Notes under the pieces: generated by a model | Told to the model about the DNA's origin: nothing | The model's input: only the letters and a program-made list of their open reading frames with translations | Databases searched by the model: none | Origin: JACCZX01 sp963824935 | Lineage (GTDB): Bacteria; Pseudomonadota; Gammaproteobacteria; Burkholderiales; Burkholderiaceae_F | Direction of reading: 5' to 3' | Assembly (NCBI GenBank): GCA_963824935.1 | Contig: CAWGRF010000017.1 | Span: 1-64,000 of the forward strand | Length of the DNA stretch: 64,000 nucleotides | Program-made: the position numbers and the translations under genes | Part shown: positions 40,054 through 49,344 of the stretch, piece by piece | Layout: each line of letters opens with the position of its first letter | Numbering within the stretch: the first letter of the stretch is position 1

Positions 40054-41766
40054 ATGGAATTAACCGGCGCCGAAATCGTCGTTCGATGTTTGCAGGATGA
40101 AGGGGTCAAGCACGTTTTCGGGTATCCGGGCGGTGCGGTCCTCTACATCTACGACGAGATCTTCAAGCAAGACAAGTTTCAGCACATCCTGGTGCGTCAC
40201 GAGCAGGCCGCGGTGCACGCGGCGGATGCTTACTCGCGCTCGAGCAATCGCATCGGCGTCGCCCTGGTGACTAGCGGGCCCGGCGTCACCAACGCCGTCA
40301 CCGGCATCGCGACCGCGTACATGGACTCGATTCCGATGGTCGTTCTCACCGGCCAGGTGCCCACCCATGCGATCGGACTCGATGCTTTCCAGGAGTGCGA
40401 CACGGTCGGTATCACGCGGCCGTGCGTCAAGCACAACTTTCTGGTGAAGGACGTGCGCGAGTTGGCGGGCGCGATGAAGAAGGCGTTCTACATCGCGCGA
40501 AGCGGCCGGCCCGGTCCGGTGCTGGTCGATATTCCGAAGGATGTGACGATTGCGCGCTGCGAGTACGAATACCCGCGCGAAGTGTCGATGCGTTCGTACA
40601 AGCCGGTGGCCAAGGGTCACTCGGGCCAGATCAAGAAAGCCGTGCAGTTGCTGCTCGCGGCCGAGCGGCCGATGGTGTACACCGGCGGCGGCGTTATTTT
40701 GTCGGATGCGGCCGATCTGCTGAACCGGTTCGTCAATCTGCTCGGCTTTCCGTGCACCAACACGCTGATGGGGCTCGGCGCATTTCAGGCCAGCAACCCG
40801 AAGTTCGTCGGCATGCCGGGAATGCACGGCACCTATGAAGCGAACATGGCGATGCAGCACTGCGACGTACTGGTCGCCATCGGCGCCCGCTTCGATGACC
40901 GGGTGATCGGCAATCCGAAACACTTCTCCACCAACCCGCGCAAGATCATCCATGTCGACGTCGATCCGTCGTCGATCTCGAAGCGCGTGAAAGTCGACAT
41001 CCCGATCGTCGGTGATGTGCGGGAAGTCCTGATTGAGCTGGTGGCGCAAGTCGAGGCGACGACCACCCGGCCCGATCCGGCGAAGCTGGCGGCGTGGTGG
41101 CAGCAGGTGAATGAGTGGCGCAAGCGCGATTGCCTGCGCTATGACCAGAATGGCAGCGCTATCAAGCCGCAGTACGTTGTCGAGAAGCTGTGGGAAGTCA
41201 CCGGCGGCAACGCGTTCGTGACGTCCGATGTCGGCCAGCACCAGATGTGGGCTGCGCAGTACTACCGCTTCGACCAGCCGCGGCGCTGGATCAACTCGGG
41301 CGGGCTTGGCACGATGGGCGTCGGGCTGCCGTATGCAATGGGCGTGCAGATGGCGAATCCCGGCGCCGATGTCGCGGTGATCACCGGCGAAGGCTCGATC
41401 CAGATGTGCATTCAGGAGCTTTCGACCTGCAAGCAGTACCGGCTGACGCCAAAGATCATCAATCTGAACAATCGCTACCTCGGCATGGTGCGGCAGTGGC
41501 AGCAGATCGACTACGGCAGCCGTTATGCCGAGTCGTACATCGACGCTTTGCCGGACTTCGTCAAGCTCGCCGAGAGCTATGGCCACGTCGGATTTCAGAT
41601 CGACAAGCCGGCCGACGTTGAGCCCGCCTTGAAAGAGGCGTTCGGCAAGTACAAGGATCGGCTGGTGTTTCTCGACTTCATCACCGATCAGAAGGAAAAC
41701 GTCTGGCCGATGGTGAAGGCGGGCAAGGGGCTGACCGAAATGTTGCTCGGATCGGAAGATCTATGA
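40054..41766 (+). CDS. ilvB: acetolactate synthase large subunit
   Basis: A 570-residue thiamine-diphosphate enzyme that condenses two pyruvates, or pyruvate and 2-oxobutyrate, in valine/leucine/isoleucine synthesis. Seen: FGYPGGAVLYIYDE and the catalytic Glu in VRHEQAAVHAADAY, TSGPGVTN, the FAD/ThDP domain DSIPMVVLTGQV, and the ThDP motif GEGSIQMCIQELSTCKQYRLTPKIINLNN. The ATG at 40054 gives the usual MELTGAEIVVRCL start; a GTG at 40030 is in frame. The stop overlaps ilvH by 4 nt. Feedback control comes from the small subunit. Confidence 0.97.
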   Translation: MELTGAEIVVRCLQDEGVKHVFGYPGGAVLYIYDEIFKQDKFQHILVRHEQAAVHAADAYSRSSNRIGVALVTSGPGVTNAVTGIATAYMDSIPMVVLTGQVPTHAIGLDAFQECDTVGITRPCVKHNFLVKDVRELAGAMKKAFYIARSGRPGPVLVDIPKDVTIARCEYEYPREVSMRSYKPVAKGHSGQIKKAVQLLLAAERPMVYTGGGVILSDAADLLNRFVNLLGFPCTNTLMGLGAFQASNPKFVGMPGMHGTYEANMAMQHCDVLVAIGARFDDRVIGNPKHFSTNPRKIIHVDVDPSSISKRVKVDIPIVGDVREVLIELVAQVEATTTRPDPAKLAAWWQQVNEWRKRDCLRYDQNGSAIKPQYVVEKLWEVTGGNAFVTSDVGQHQMWAAQYYRFDQPRRWINSGGLGTMGVGLPYAMGVQMANPGADVAVITGEGSIQMCIQELSTCKQYRLTPKIINLNNRYLGMVRQWQQIDYGSRYAESYIDALPDFVKLAESYGHVGFQIDKPADVEPALKEAFGKYKDRLVFLDFITDQKENVWPMVKAGKGLTEMLLGSEDL

Positions 41767-42254
41767 GGCACATCATCTCGGTGCTGTTGGAGAACGAGCC
41801 GGGCGCGTTGTCGCGCGTGGTCGGGCTGTTTTCCGCGCGTGGCTACAACATCGAAACCTTGACCGTCGCTCCGACAGAAGACGAGTCGCTATCGCGCATG
41901 ACGGTCGTGACGGTCGGCTCGGATGATGTGATCGAGCAGATCACCAAGCATCTGAACCGGCTGATCGAAGTCGTTAAGGTGGTCGACCTCACCGAGGGCG
42001 ATTACATCGAGCGTGAATTGATGCTGATCAAGCTGCGCGCGGTCGGCAAGGAACGCGACGAGATCAAGCGGATGGCGGACATTTTTCGCGGCCGCATTAT
42101 CGACGTCACCGAGCGCAGCTATACGATCGAGTTGACCGGCAACGCCGCCAAGCTGGACGCATTTATCAAGGCGGTGGACCGCGCCGCGATTCTCGAAACA
42201 GTACGTACCGGCGGATCGGGCGTCGGTCGCGGCGAAAGAATTTTGCGCGTTTAG
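41763..42254 (+). CDS. ilvH: acetolactate synthase small (regulatory) subunit
   Basis: A 163-residue protein with an N-terminal ACT domain (ISVLLENEPGALSRVVGLFSARGYNIETLTV) and a C-terminal regulatory domain (RELMLIKLRAVGKERDEI, AKLDAFI). It binds valine and activates and feedback-inhibits the large subunit. It is translationally coupled to ilvB (ATGA) and lies 8 bp before ilvC. Confidence 0.97.
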   Translation: MRHIISVLLENEPGALSRVVGLFSARGYNIETLTVAPTEDESLSRMTVVTVGSDDVIEQITKHLNRLIEVVKVVDLTEGDYIERELMLIKLRAVGKERDEIKRMADIFRGRIIDVTERSYTIELTGNAAKLDAFIKAVDRAAILETVRTGGSGVGRGERILRV

Positions 42255-42262
42255 AGGATGCT

Positions 42263-43279
42263 ATGAAAATCTACTACGACAAGGACGCTGACTTATCGCT
42301 GGTCAAGGGTAAGAAAGTTACGATCGTCGGCTATGGATCGCAAGGGCATGCGCATGCGCAAAACCTGAACGATTCGGGCGTAAAGGTGACGATTGGCCTG
42401 CGTCGCGGCGGCACGTCATGGAAGAAGGCCGAAGCCGCCGGCTTGAAGGTCACGGAAGTCGCAGACGCCGTAAAGGACGCCGACATCGTGATGATCCTGC
42501 TGCCGGACGAAAGTCACGCGCAGGTCTACACCGAATCGATTGCCGCCAACATGAAGCAGGGTGCTGCACTGGCATTCGCGCATGGCTTCAACATTCACTA
42601 CGGGCAGATTCAGCCGCGCGCCGATCTCGATGTGATCATGATTGCGCCGAAGGCGCCGGGGCATACCCTGCGCTCGACGTATCGGCAGGGCGGCGGCGTT
42701 CCGTGCTTGATTGCGATGCATAAGGACGCGTCCGGCATGGCGCGCGATCTTGCGCTGTCGTACGCATGTGCGATCGGCGGCGGCAAGGCCGGCATTATCG
42801 AAACCAATTTTCGCGAAGAGACCGAAACCGACTTGTTCGGCGAGCAAGTGGTGCTGTGCGGTGGCACCGTCGAGCTGATCAAGGCGGGTTTCGAGACGCT
42901 GGTAGAAGCCGGCTACGCGCCGGAAATGGCGTACTTCGAGTGCCTGCACGAGCTGAAACTGATTGTCGATCTGATTTACGAAGGCGGCATCGCAAACATG
43001 AATTATTCGATTTCAAACAACGCCGAGTATGGCGAGTACCTGACCGGGCCGAAGATCATTAACTCCGGCACCAGGCAGGCGATGAAGAAAGTGCTGGAGC
43101 AAATCCAGACCGGCGAGTACGCGAAGAGCTTCATCATCGAAAATCGGGCCGGCGCACCGACGTTGGCAGCACGACGTCGACTGATGGCCGAGCATCCGGT
43201 CGAACAGATAGGCGAGAAGTTGCGAGGCATGATGCCGTGGATCAAGGCGAATCGCCTCGTGGACCAGACTAAGAACTGA
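42263..43279 (+). CDS. ilvC: ketol-acid reductoisomerase
   Basis: A 338-residue class I enzyme that isomerises and reduces 2-acetolactate with NADPH and Mg2+. Seen: N-terminal MKIYYDKDADL, Rossmann loop IVGYGSQGHAHAQNL, LLPDESHAQVY, APKAPGHTLR, the metal-binding region EETETDLFGEQVVLCGG and the C-terminal domain YSISNNAEYGEY. It is complete and frameshift-free, the third step of the ilvB-ilvH-ilvC operon. Confidence 0.98.
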   Translation: MKIYYDKDADLSLVKGKKVTIVGYGSQGHAHAQNLNDSGVKVTIGLRRGGTSWKKAEAAGLKVTEVADAVKDADIVMILLPDESHAQVYTESIAANMKQGAALAFAHGFNIHYGQIQPRADLDVIMIAPKAPGHTLRSTYRQGGGVPCLIAMHKDASGMARDLALSYACAIGGGKAGIIETNFREETETDLFGEQVVLCGGTVELIKAGFETLVEAGYAPEMAYFECLHELKLIVDLIYEGGIANMNYSISNNAEYGEYLTGPKIINSGTRQAMKKVLEQIQTGEYAKSFIIENRAGAPTLAARRRLMAEHPVEQIGEKLRGMMPWIKANRLVDQTKN

Positions 43280-43286
43280 CGGAGCG

Positions 43287-44004
43287 ATGATGAGACGTGC
43301 TGTTGCAGTAGCGGCGATCGCGCTGGCCGCTTCGGCGCCCGTCAGCGCGCAACAATCACTGCCGTTGCCGCCCGCCGGAACGCTCGTCTTGATGACCGGC
43401 GCAGCCGAAGTTGAGTTGGCAAACGACGAGGCGGTCGTTAACTTTTTCTATGAAGCGCAGGACGCCGATCTGACGCGCGCACAGTCCCTGGTCAATCAGC
43501 GCGTCGGCGACGGCACGGCGGCGTTGAAGCGCGCCGACCCGAAGGCGCAGATCGAAACTTCGGGTTACAGCAGCTACCCCGTCTATTCGACCGGCAGCTA
43601 ATCGCGCGATCACGGGCTGGCGCGTGCGCCAGGGCGTGACGCTACGCACCGAGAATCTGGCCGCGTTGCCGAAGACAGTCTCCGCAGCCCAGCCCTCGCT
43701 GGCTTTGGGTGGCATCGATTTCAGGCTGTCAAAGGCGGCGCGCGACAAAGTCGAAGCGCAGTTGATTCAACTTGCTATCGCGAATCTGAATTCGCGCTTT
43801 ACAGCAGCCGCGCAATCGATGGGCGTTACCGCCGCCCGTATTCGTGTCGAAGAGATCAATTTCGGCGTGCATGAGCCGGGGCCGCCGAGGCCCCTCGCGC
43901 GCGGCATGTTGACATCATCCGAAGCGGTCGCACCGCCGACATTTGAATCCGGCCGCTCGATCGAGCGACTGACTGTCACCGGCAAGGCGCGACTTCTGCC
44001 CTAG
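43287..44004 (+). CDS. SIMPL (DUF541) domain protein, exported; one frameshift
   Basis: The signal peptide (AVAVAAIALAASAPVSAQ) is followed by a SIMPL domain: GAAEVELANDEAVVNFFYEAQD, ALKRADPKAQIETSGYSSYPVY, then after a frame switch near 43600 ITGWRVRQGVTLRTENLAALP and later AIANLNSRFTAAAQSMG. Length is 3n+1, and the joined protein is about 238 residues. It is a periplasmic protein of unknown function. It starts 7 bp after ilvC, so it rides on the ilv transcript. Confidence 0.85.
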
Positions 44005-44089
44005 AGCTGCGGCCCGCGTCGTGGCTCAGTTCGCGACTGAAATCAGCTTCCTTTCCGATAACATGCTCCCTTCTACGAGGGAGTTTCCG

Positions 44090-44729
44090 TTGAACTACCC
44101 GCATCCGATTCTCGCGCGTGAAGGCTGGCCATACATCGGCGCGTCAGTCGTGCTGGCAATTCGTTGTCTGGATCCTGTTCGGCTTCGCGTGGTCGTTGCC
44201 GGTCTGGCTGATTGCGATCTTCATCATCCAGTTCTTCCGCGATCCGCCGCGCCCGGTACCCGCGCAGCCGAACGCGGTGGTGTCGCCCGCTGATGGTCGC
44301 GTGCTCCGCGTGCAGAAAGCGGTCGACCCGTATACGCAAACCGAAGCATTGTTGGTCAGCGTTTTCATGAATGTGTTCAACGTTCACAGCAACCGCTCGC
44401 CGGTCGACGGCACGATCGAGCGCGTCGAGTACCAGGCCGGCACGTTCGTCAACGCGGATCTCGACAAGGCTTCGACTGAGAACGAACGCAATGCGCTGGT
44501 GATGAAGCTGCCGAGCGGGCAGCGGCTCTCGGTCGTGCAGGTCGCCGGCTTGATCGCGCGACGAATCCTTTGCTACGTAAAGGCAGGTGATGCACTGTCG
44601 CGCGGCCAGCGCTACGGATTCATCCGGTTCGGTTCGAGAGTCGATGTTTACCTGCCGCTGTCGGCGCAACCGAAGGTGGCGGTCGGGGACAAGGTGTACG
44701 CAACGAGCACGATCATCGCGGAGCTTTAG
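44090..44729 (+). CDS. psd: phosphatidylserine decarboxylase proenzyme (short type), one frameshift
   Basis: About 212 residues after joining frames. The TTG start at 44090 with GAGGGAG upstream gives MNYPHPILAREGWPYIG. After a switch near 44150-44160 it continues with a membrane helix (FAWSLPVWLIAIFIIQFF), then FRDPPRPVP, SPADGRV and MNVFNVHSNRSPVDG. The self-cleavage site is Gly-Ser in FGSRVDVYLP, where the pyruvoyl group forms. It makes phosphatidylethanolamine from phosphatidylserine at the inner membrane, next to pssA which makes the substrate. Length is 3n+1. Confidence 0.94.
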
Positions 44730-44871
44730 CCGATGACGCCCGCTCGACCGCGCCTCGCCGCGCCGGGCGTCGTTGCAAATGCTCGCCATAGTGCGCTATG
44801 TCTGTGCTTTGCGCCTAGCCCAGCACGGCTGCACGGCCGCTCGGGCGCGATTTGACGGTTTCACCGGACTG

Positions 44872-45732
44872 ATGCGCTTTCGCCGCCGCAAACCGCGTCC
44901 CTTCGGCCTGCAGGCGCGCCGATTCTGGACGAACGCGCCACGCATTGCACCGCGCCGGCGTGGCATTTATCTGTTGCCGAACCTGTTTACGCTGGCCAAT
45001 CTGTTCGCGGGATTCGTCGCGATCGTGCAGGCGATGAATCAGAGATTCGAACTGGCTGCGATAGCCATCTTCGCGGCCTTGGTGCTCGACGGCATGGATG
45101 GGCGCATCGCGCGCCTGACAAACACCCAGAGCGCATTTGGCGAGCAGTTCGATTCGCTGTCGGACATGACTTCGTTCGGCGTTGCGCCGGCCTTGGTGAT
45201 GTACGAGTGGGTGCTGCAGGATCTCGGCCGCTGGGGATGGGCCGGTGCATTCGTGTATTGCGCTGGCGCGGCATTGAGACTGGCGCGTTTCAACGCCAAT
45301 CTCGGAATGGTCGACAAGCGTTTCTTTCAGGGCCTTCCCAGTCCCGCCGCGGCTGCACTGATTGCAGGCTTCGTCTGGCTCGCCGTCGACAACAAGTTTC
45401 CAATTCGCGAAGCATGGCTGCCGTGGGTGGCGTTCTCTCTGACCGTTTACGCAGGCTTCACGATGGTTTCGAGCGCGCCGTTTTATAGCGGCAAGAGTTT
45501 TCAGGTCGGCCGCAGTGTTCCGTTCTGGGTGATGGTCGCTGCGATTGCTTTGATCTTCGTGGTCTCATCCGATCCGCCGATTGCGCTGTTTACGCTGTTC
45601 TGCTGTTACGCGCTCTCGGGCTATGTTTTCTGGGCCTGGCGCTGGTATCGACACGAACCGAACCCGACTCGGCCGGCTCCTGTCACACAGGCGTCGTCGA
45701 TGGCATCGGATCCGAATACCAAATCCGAGTAA
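44872..45732 (+). CDS. pssA: CDP-diacylglycerol-serine O-phosphatidyltransferase
   Basis: A 286-residue integral membrane enzyme. The CDP-alcohol phosphotransferase motif is seen as DGMDGRIARLTNTQSAFGEQFDSLSD (DG..AR...G..FD...D), with about six to eight hydrophobic helices and an Arg-rich N-terminus. It joins serine to CDP-diacylglycerol. The ATG at 44872 is preferred because it begins the conserved basic N-terminus; the frame is open to 44773. It lies downstream of psd, completing the phosphatidylethanolamine pathway. Confidence 0.95.
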   Translation: MRFRRRKPRPFGLQARRFWTNAPRIAPRRRGIYLLPNLFTLANLFAGFVAIVQAMNQRFELAAIAIFAALVLDGMDGRIARLTNTQSAFGEQFDSLSDMTSFGVAPALVMYEWVLQDLGRWGWAGAFVYCAGAALRLARFNANLGMVDKRFFQGLPSPAAAALIAGFVWLAVDNKFPIREAWLPWVAFSLTVYAGFTMVSSAPFYSGKSFQVGRSVPFWVMVAAIALIFVVSSDPPIALFTLFCCYALSGYVFWAWRWYRHEPNPTRPAPVTQASSMASDPNTKSE

Positions 45733-45736
45733 CGGG

Positions 45737-45765
45737 TTGTTGCCGCTCGTGTTTCGGCTTAGACT
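45737..45765 (+). promoter_or_regulatory. possible sigma-70 promoter for the leuA leader
   Basis: TTGTTG (45737-45742) and TAGACT (45760-45765) lie 17 bp apart, just after pssA. Transcription would start at about 45772, at or beside the leader ATG (45773). The leader would then be nearly leaderless if this promoter is real. Confidence 0.4.
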
Positions 45766-45772
45766 CACGCTC

Positions 45773-45859
45773 ATGACTCGCCTTACCCCTCACGTTTCGA
45801 CCGCGCTTCACTTGCTGCACTCGCGGCTACTGCCGCTGCTGCGCCTCGCGCGCAGATAA
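45773..45859 (+). CDS. leucine-rich leader peptide of leuA (attenuator candidate)
   Basis: A 28-codon frame (MTRLTPHVSTALHLLHSRLL... ending in RLARR) contains nine Leu codons, eight of them packed into the last 18 residues. It ends 81 bp before leuA. Such a peptide is the classic sensor of leucyl-tRNA supply in transcription attenuation. A GC-rich imperfect dyad near 45889-45910, followed by GATGAAAAAAC, lies in between; a clean terminator hairpin with a U tract is not evident. No good Shine-Dalgarno precedes the ATG. Confidence 0.6.
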   Translation: MTRLTPHVSTALHLLHSRLLPLLRLARR

Positions 45860-45940
45860 CTCCCTCCCACAATTTGTGAAGTACCGCGCCTGAGCCGCGA
45901 GCCGGGCGATGAAAAAACACGGCCATTATCTGGAGCCAGC

Positions 45941-47491
45941 ATGAGCGACCGCCTGATCATTTTCGACACCACCTTGCGCGATGGCGAGCAAAGCCCCGGC
46001 GCCTCGATGACAAGGGAAGAAAAGCTGCGCATCGCGAAGCAGCTCGAACGGCTGCGGGTGGATGTGATCGAGGCCGGCTTCGCAGCGTCGTCCAATGGAG
46101 ACTTTGACGCGGTGAAGTCGATCGCCAACGCGGTCAAGGACTCGATCGTATGTTCGCTCGCCAGAGCCAACGATCGCGACATCAGCCGTGCGGCCGAAGC
46201 CCTGGCCGGCGCAAGATCAAAACGAATTCATACGTTCATCGCGACTTCGCCGCTGCATATGGAGAAAAAGCTGCGCATGACGCCGGAGCAGGTGCACGAG
46301 CAGGCGAAGCTTTCGGTGCGCTTCGCGCGCCAATTCACCGACGACGTCGAGTTTTCGCCGGAAGACGGCTATCGCTCCGAGCCCGACTTTCTGTGCCGTG
46401 TGCTTGAAGCCGCGATCGCCGAAGGTGCTACGACGATCAACATTCCTGATACCGTCGGCTACGCCGTGCCCGAGTTGTACGGTCAGTTCCTGCGCATGCT
46501 GCGCGAACGCGTGCCGAACTCCGACAAAGCAGTGTGGAGCGTGCATTGCCATAACGATCTCGGTATGGCAGTCGCCAACTCGCTCGCGGGCGTCAAGATC
46601 GGCGGCGCGCGACAGGTCGAGTGCACCGTCAACGGTCTAGGAGAGCGCGCCGGCAATTGCTCGCTCGAAGAGGTGGTGATGGCAGTGCGTACGCGGCGCG
46701 ACTTTTTTGAGCTCGACGTCGGCGTCGACACGACGCAGATCGTGCCGTCATCCAAGCTGGTCTCGGGCATCACCGGATTTGCGGTACAGCCGAACAAGGC
46801 GGTGGTTGGCGCGAATGCATTTGCCCACGCCTCCGGCATTCATCAGGACGGCGTGCTGAAGGCACGCGATACGTACGAAATCATGCGCGCCGAGGATGTG
46901 GGCTGGAGCGCCAACAAGATCGTGCTGGGCAAGCTATCGGGCCGCAACGCGTTCAAGCAGCGCGTGAACGAGCTTGCGATTCCGCTTGAGAGCGAGGCAG
47001 AATTGAACGCTGCATTTGCGGCCTTCAAGGAACTCGCCGATCGCAAGTCGGAAATCTTCGACGAAGACATTCAGGCGCTGTTTTCAGACGAGGCGGTGAC
47101 GCCGCACAACGAGCACTTCAAGCTGATTTCGATGATGCAAAAATCCGAAACCGGAGCGCGGCCGCACGCCAGGATCGTGTTCTCGATCGGCCCCGAGAGA
47201 GTCGAAACGGAGTCGGACGGCAACGGGCCGGTCGACGCTTCGCTGAAGGCGATCGAGAGCCGGGTGAAGAGCGGATGCGAGCTGGTGCTCTATTCCGTCA
47301 ACGCCATTACGACCGGCACCGAGGCGCAGGGCGAAGTCACCGTGCGGCTGTCGCGCGCCGGCCGCATTGTTAACGGCACCGGCGCCGATCCTGACATCAT
47401 CGCGGCATCGGCAAAGGCGTATCTGAACGCGCTGAACAAGCTGTATATGACCGGTGAGCGGCTGAACCCGCAAACCTCGCTGGCCGCCTAG
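45941..47491 (+). CDS. leuA: 2-isopropylmalate synthase
   Basis: A 516-residue enzyme that condenses acetyl-CoA and 2-oxoisovalerate, the first committed leucine step. Seen: FDTTLRDGEQSPGASM at the N-terminus, catalytic HCHNDLGMAVANSLAG (near residue 203), GERAGNCSLEEVVMA, HASGIHQDGVLK, and a C-terminal LeuA dimer/allosteric domain from about residue 390. It is preceded by a Leu-rich leader peptide, consistent with attenuation, and its C-terminal domain implies feedback inhibition by leucine. Confidence 0.97.
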   Translation: MSDRLIIFDTTLRDGEQSPGASMTREEKLRIAKQLERLRVDVIEAGFAASSNGDFDAVKSIANAVKDSIVCSLARANDRDISRAAEALAGARSKRIHTFIATSPLHMEKKLRMTPEQVHEQAKLSVRFARQFTDDVEFSPEDGYRSEPDFLCRVLEAAIAEGATTINIPDTVGYAVPELYGQFLRMLRERVPNSDKAVWSVHCHNDLGMAVANSLAGVKIGGARQVECTVNGLGERAGNCSLEEVVMAVRTRRDFFELDVGVDTTQIVPSSKLVSGITGFAVQPNKAVVGANAFAHASGIHQDGVLKARDTYEIMRAEDVGWSANKIVLGKLSGRNAFKQRVNELAIPLESEAELNAAFAAFKELADRKSEIFDEDIQALFSDEAVTPHNEHFKLISMMQKSETGARPHARIVFSIGPERVETESDGNGPVDASLKAIESRVKSGCELVLYSVNAITTGTEAQGEVTVRLSRAGRIVNGTGADPDIIAASAKAYLNALNKLYMTGERLNPQTSLAA

Positions 47492-47568
47492 GAAACTCTG
47501 CGAAGCCGTAGCCAGGTTATGCGGCGCTTCTTCAGTCCCTCGGTGTCCTCGAAGACTGGGGCGGACCG

Positions 47569-48849
47569 TTGAAGCGTTGGTGCGCAGCGACCTTGCTGGC
47601 GCTGGCCAGTGCCGCGGTATCCGCGCAGACATCCCCGCAGCAGTTGCAACCGATACGCCTCGCGATGATCGAGGCGTTTTCCGGCCCATTTGCAAACACC
47701 GGGGAGGCGGTCGCACGCAACTTGTTATTTGCGGTTGAGCGCGTGAATGCACGCGGCGGCGTCAATGTTGCGGGCAGTGCGCGCGTGCTACAGGTCGAGA
47801 TGTTCGATTCAAAGGGGCAGGTCGACGAGGCGCTAACGATGCTCCGGCGCGCTACCGACGCCCGCATCCCGTTTGTCTTGCAGGGCAATTCTTCGGCGGT
47901 TGCGGCGGCGTTGATCGATGCGGTGAATAAAAACAACGAGCGTGTGCCCGACGCGCGTGTGCTCTTTCTGAACTACTCGGCCGTCGATCCGGAATTGACC
48001 AACGAACGCTGCAGCCCGTGGCATTTCCGCTTCGATGCGCATGTCGAAATGCGTATGGCCGCATTGGTTGAAGCGCTTGCTTCCGATAGCGCAGTGTCGA
48101 AGGTGTATCTGTTGAATCAGGATTACAGCTTCGGTCAACAGGTGGCGGCGAATGCACGCGCGATGCTCGCACAGCGAGCCAAGTCGGTCCGCGTTGTTGG
48201 CGACGACCTGCATCCGGTCGGCAAGGTGCGCGACTTCGCGCCCTATGTGGCAAAGATAAAGGACAGTGGCGCCGATACGGTCGTCACCGGCAACTGGGGC
48301 AATGATCTGACGTTGCTGGTGCGAGCGGCGCGCGAAGCGGGCCTGAACGCCAGTTTTTACACGTTCTACGGCAACGGGCTTGGCGCTCCCGCAACGATCG
48401 GTGACGCCGGAGTCGGGCGCGTGTACGCGGTGGCCGAATGGCACCCGAACGCCGCGCCGCCATCAATGGAGCGCTTGTATCAGGAATTTCGCGGCCGGTT
48501 TCCCGCGGCGCGCGATGATTTCTTTCAGGGGCGCACGATCGTGATGATCGAGATGCTCGTGCGCGCGATCGAAGCTGCAGGCACCGACGAAGCGCTCGCG
48601 GTGGCACGTGCGTTGTCCGGCATGAGCTTTGGCGCAGCCCAAGGCAATCCGTTGGGCAACGTCACGATGCGGAGGACGGACCATCAGCTGATCGGGCCAT
48701 TGGTCGTTTCCGTGATGGAAAAGCAGGGCTCGCCCGGAGTGCGCTACGACGTCGAAGGAAGCGGCTACGGCTTCCGCTCCCGGTTCTCGGTCGCGCCGGC
48801 GCAAAACGAACGGCCGACCCGCTGTCAAATGGCTTGGCCAGCGCGCTGA
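47569..48849 (+). CDS. branched-chain amino acid type ABC transporter substrate-binding protein
   Basis: A 426-residue periplasmic protein of the LivJ/Peripla_BP_6 fold. The signal peptide (MKRWCAATLLALASAAVSAQ) starts at TTG 47569. Then IRLAMIEAFSGPFANTGEAVARNL, FLNYSAVDPELTNERC, YLLNQDYSFGQQVAA and KDSGADTVVTGNWGNDL give the family profile. No Liv permease or ATPase is beside it, so it is an orphan receptor. Amino acid, urea or aromatic ligands are all possible. Confidence 0.92.
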   Translation: MKRWCAATLLALASAAVSAQTSPQQLQPIRLAMIEAFSGPFANTGEAVARNLLFAVERVNARGGVNVAGSARVLQVEMFDSKGQVDEALTMLRRATDARIPFVLQGNSSAVAAALIDAVNKNNERVPDARVLFLNYSAVDPELTNERCSPWHFRFDAHVEMRMAALVEALASDSAVSKVYLLNQDYSFGQQVAANARAMLAQRAKSVRVVGDDLHPVGKVRDFAPYVAKIKDSGADTVVTGNWGNDLTLLVRAAREAGLNASFYTFYGNGLGAPATIGDAGVGRVYAVAEWHPNAAPPSMERLYQEFRGRFPAARDDFFQGRTIVMIEMLVRAIEAAGTDEALAVARALSGMSFGAAQGNPLGNVTMRRTDHQLIGPLVVSVMEKQGSPGVRYDVEGSGYGFRSRFSVAPAQNERPTRCQMAWPAR

Positions 48850-48869
48850 GGCTCGCTGCCCGGCTGGGC

Positions 48870-48875
48870 TACAAT
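48870..48875 (+). promoter_or_regulatory. possible -10 box (TACAAT) for rpsO
   Basis: A TACAAT hexamer preceded by GGGC lies 104 bp upstream of rpsO in the 129-bp gap after the Liv-type gene. The -35 position has no good match, so this is only suggestive. Confidence 0.3.
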
Positions 48876-48978
48876 CACGGGCTTGTCACGGCACGGCCAT
48901 CCTTCCGTGTCCGCGTGTGGAAGTTGTTTCAACAGAAGTTAACAGAGCTCGCGCTCGCGTTAACGTGAAAGGGACAGC

Positions 48979-49248
48979 ATGTCAGTTGCAGATATCAACA
49001 AGTCGGAAATCGTCGCCAAGTATCAGCGCGCCCAAGCCGACACCGGATCGCCTGAAGTGCAAATCGCGCTGCTTACCGCGCGCATCAACGAGTTGACCGA
49101 TCACTTCAAAGCGCACGTCAAGGATCATCACTCACGTCGCGGCCTGCTGAAGATGGTCAGCCGGCGCCGCAAATTGCTCGACTATCTGAAAGGCAAGAAC
49201 CCCGACGCCTACAAGGGGTTAATCGATTCTCTCGGGCTGCGCAAGTAG
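48979..49248 (+). CDS. rpsO: 30S ribosomal protein S15
   Basis: An 89-residue 16S rRNA-binding protein of the small subunit. Seen: SEIVAKYQRAQADTGSPEVQIALLTARINELTDHFKAH and HSRRGLLKMVSRRRKLLDYLK, full length. AAAGGGAC precedes the ATG by 6 nt. It precedes pnp with a strong hairpin between them, the usual rpsO-pnp arrangement. Confidence 0.98.
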   Translation: MSVADINKSEIVAKYQRAQADTGSPEVQIALLTARINELTDHFKAHVKDHHSRRGLLKMVSRRRKLLDYLKGKNPDAYKGLIDSLGLRK

Positions 49249-49270
49249 TTGTGCGCCGAATGAAACAGCT

Positions 49271-49303
49271 GAGCCCGCGCGGAACGTTCTGCGCGGGCTC
49301 TTT
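49271..49303 (+). terminator. strong hairpin terminator between rpsO and pnp
   Basis: A 10-bp perfect stem gagcccgcgc (49271-49280) / gcgcgggctc (49291-49300) with a 10-nt loop is followed by TTT. It probably ends part of the rpsO transcript and may also serve as an RNase III-type processing hairpin ahead of pnp, as in other bacteria. Confidence 0.8.
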
Positions 49304-49344
49304 GCGTTCGATGCAATCGAACGATGCGAACAAAAGGAATGAGA

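Noticed and set aside
40060..41586. Long antisense frame of 508 codons over ilvB
   Set aside because: Shadow of a strongly conserved gene, with no domain of its own.
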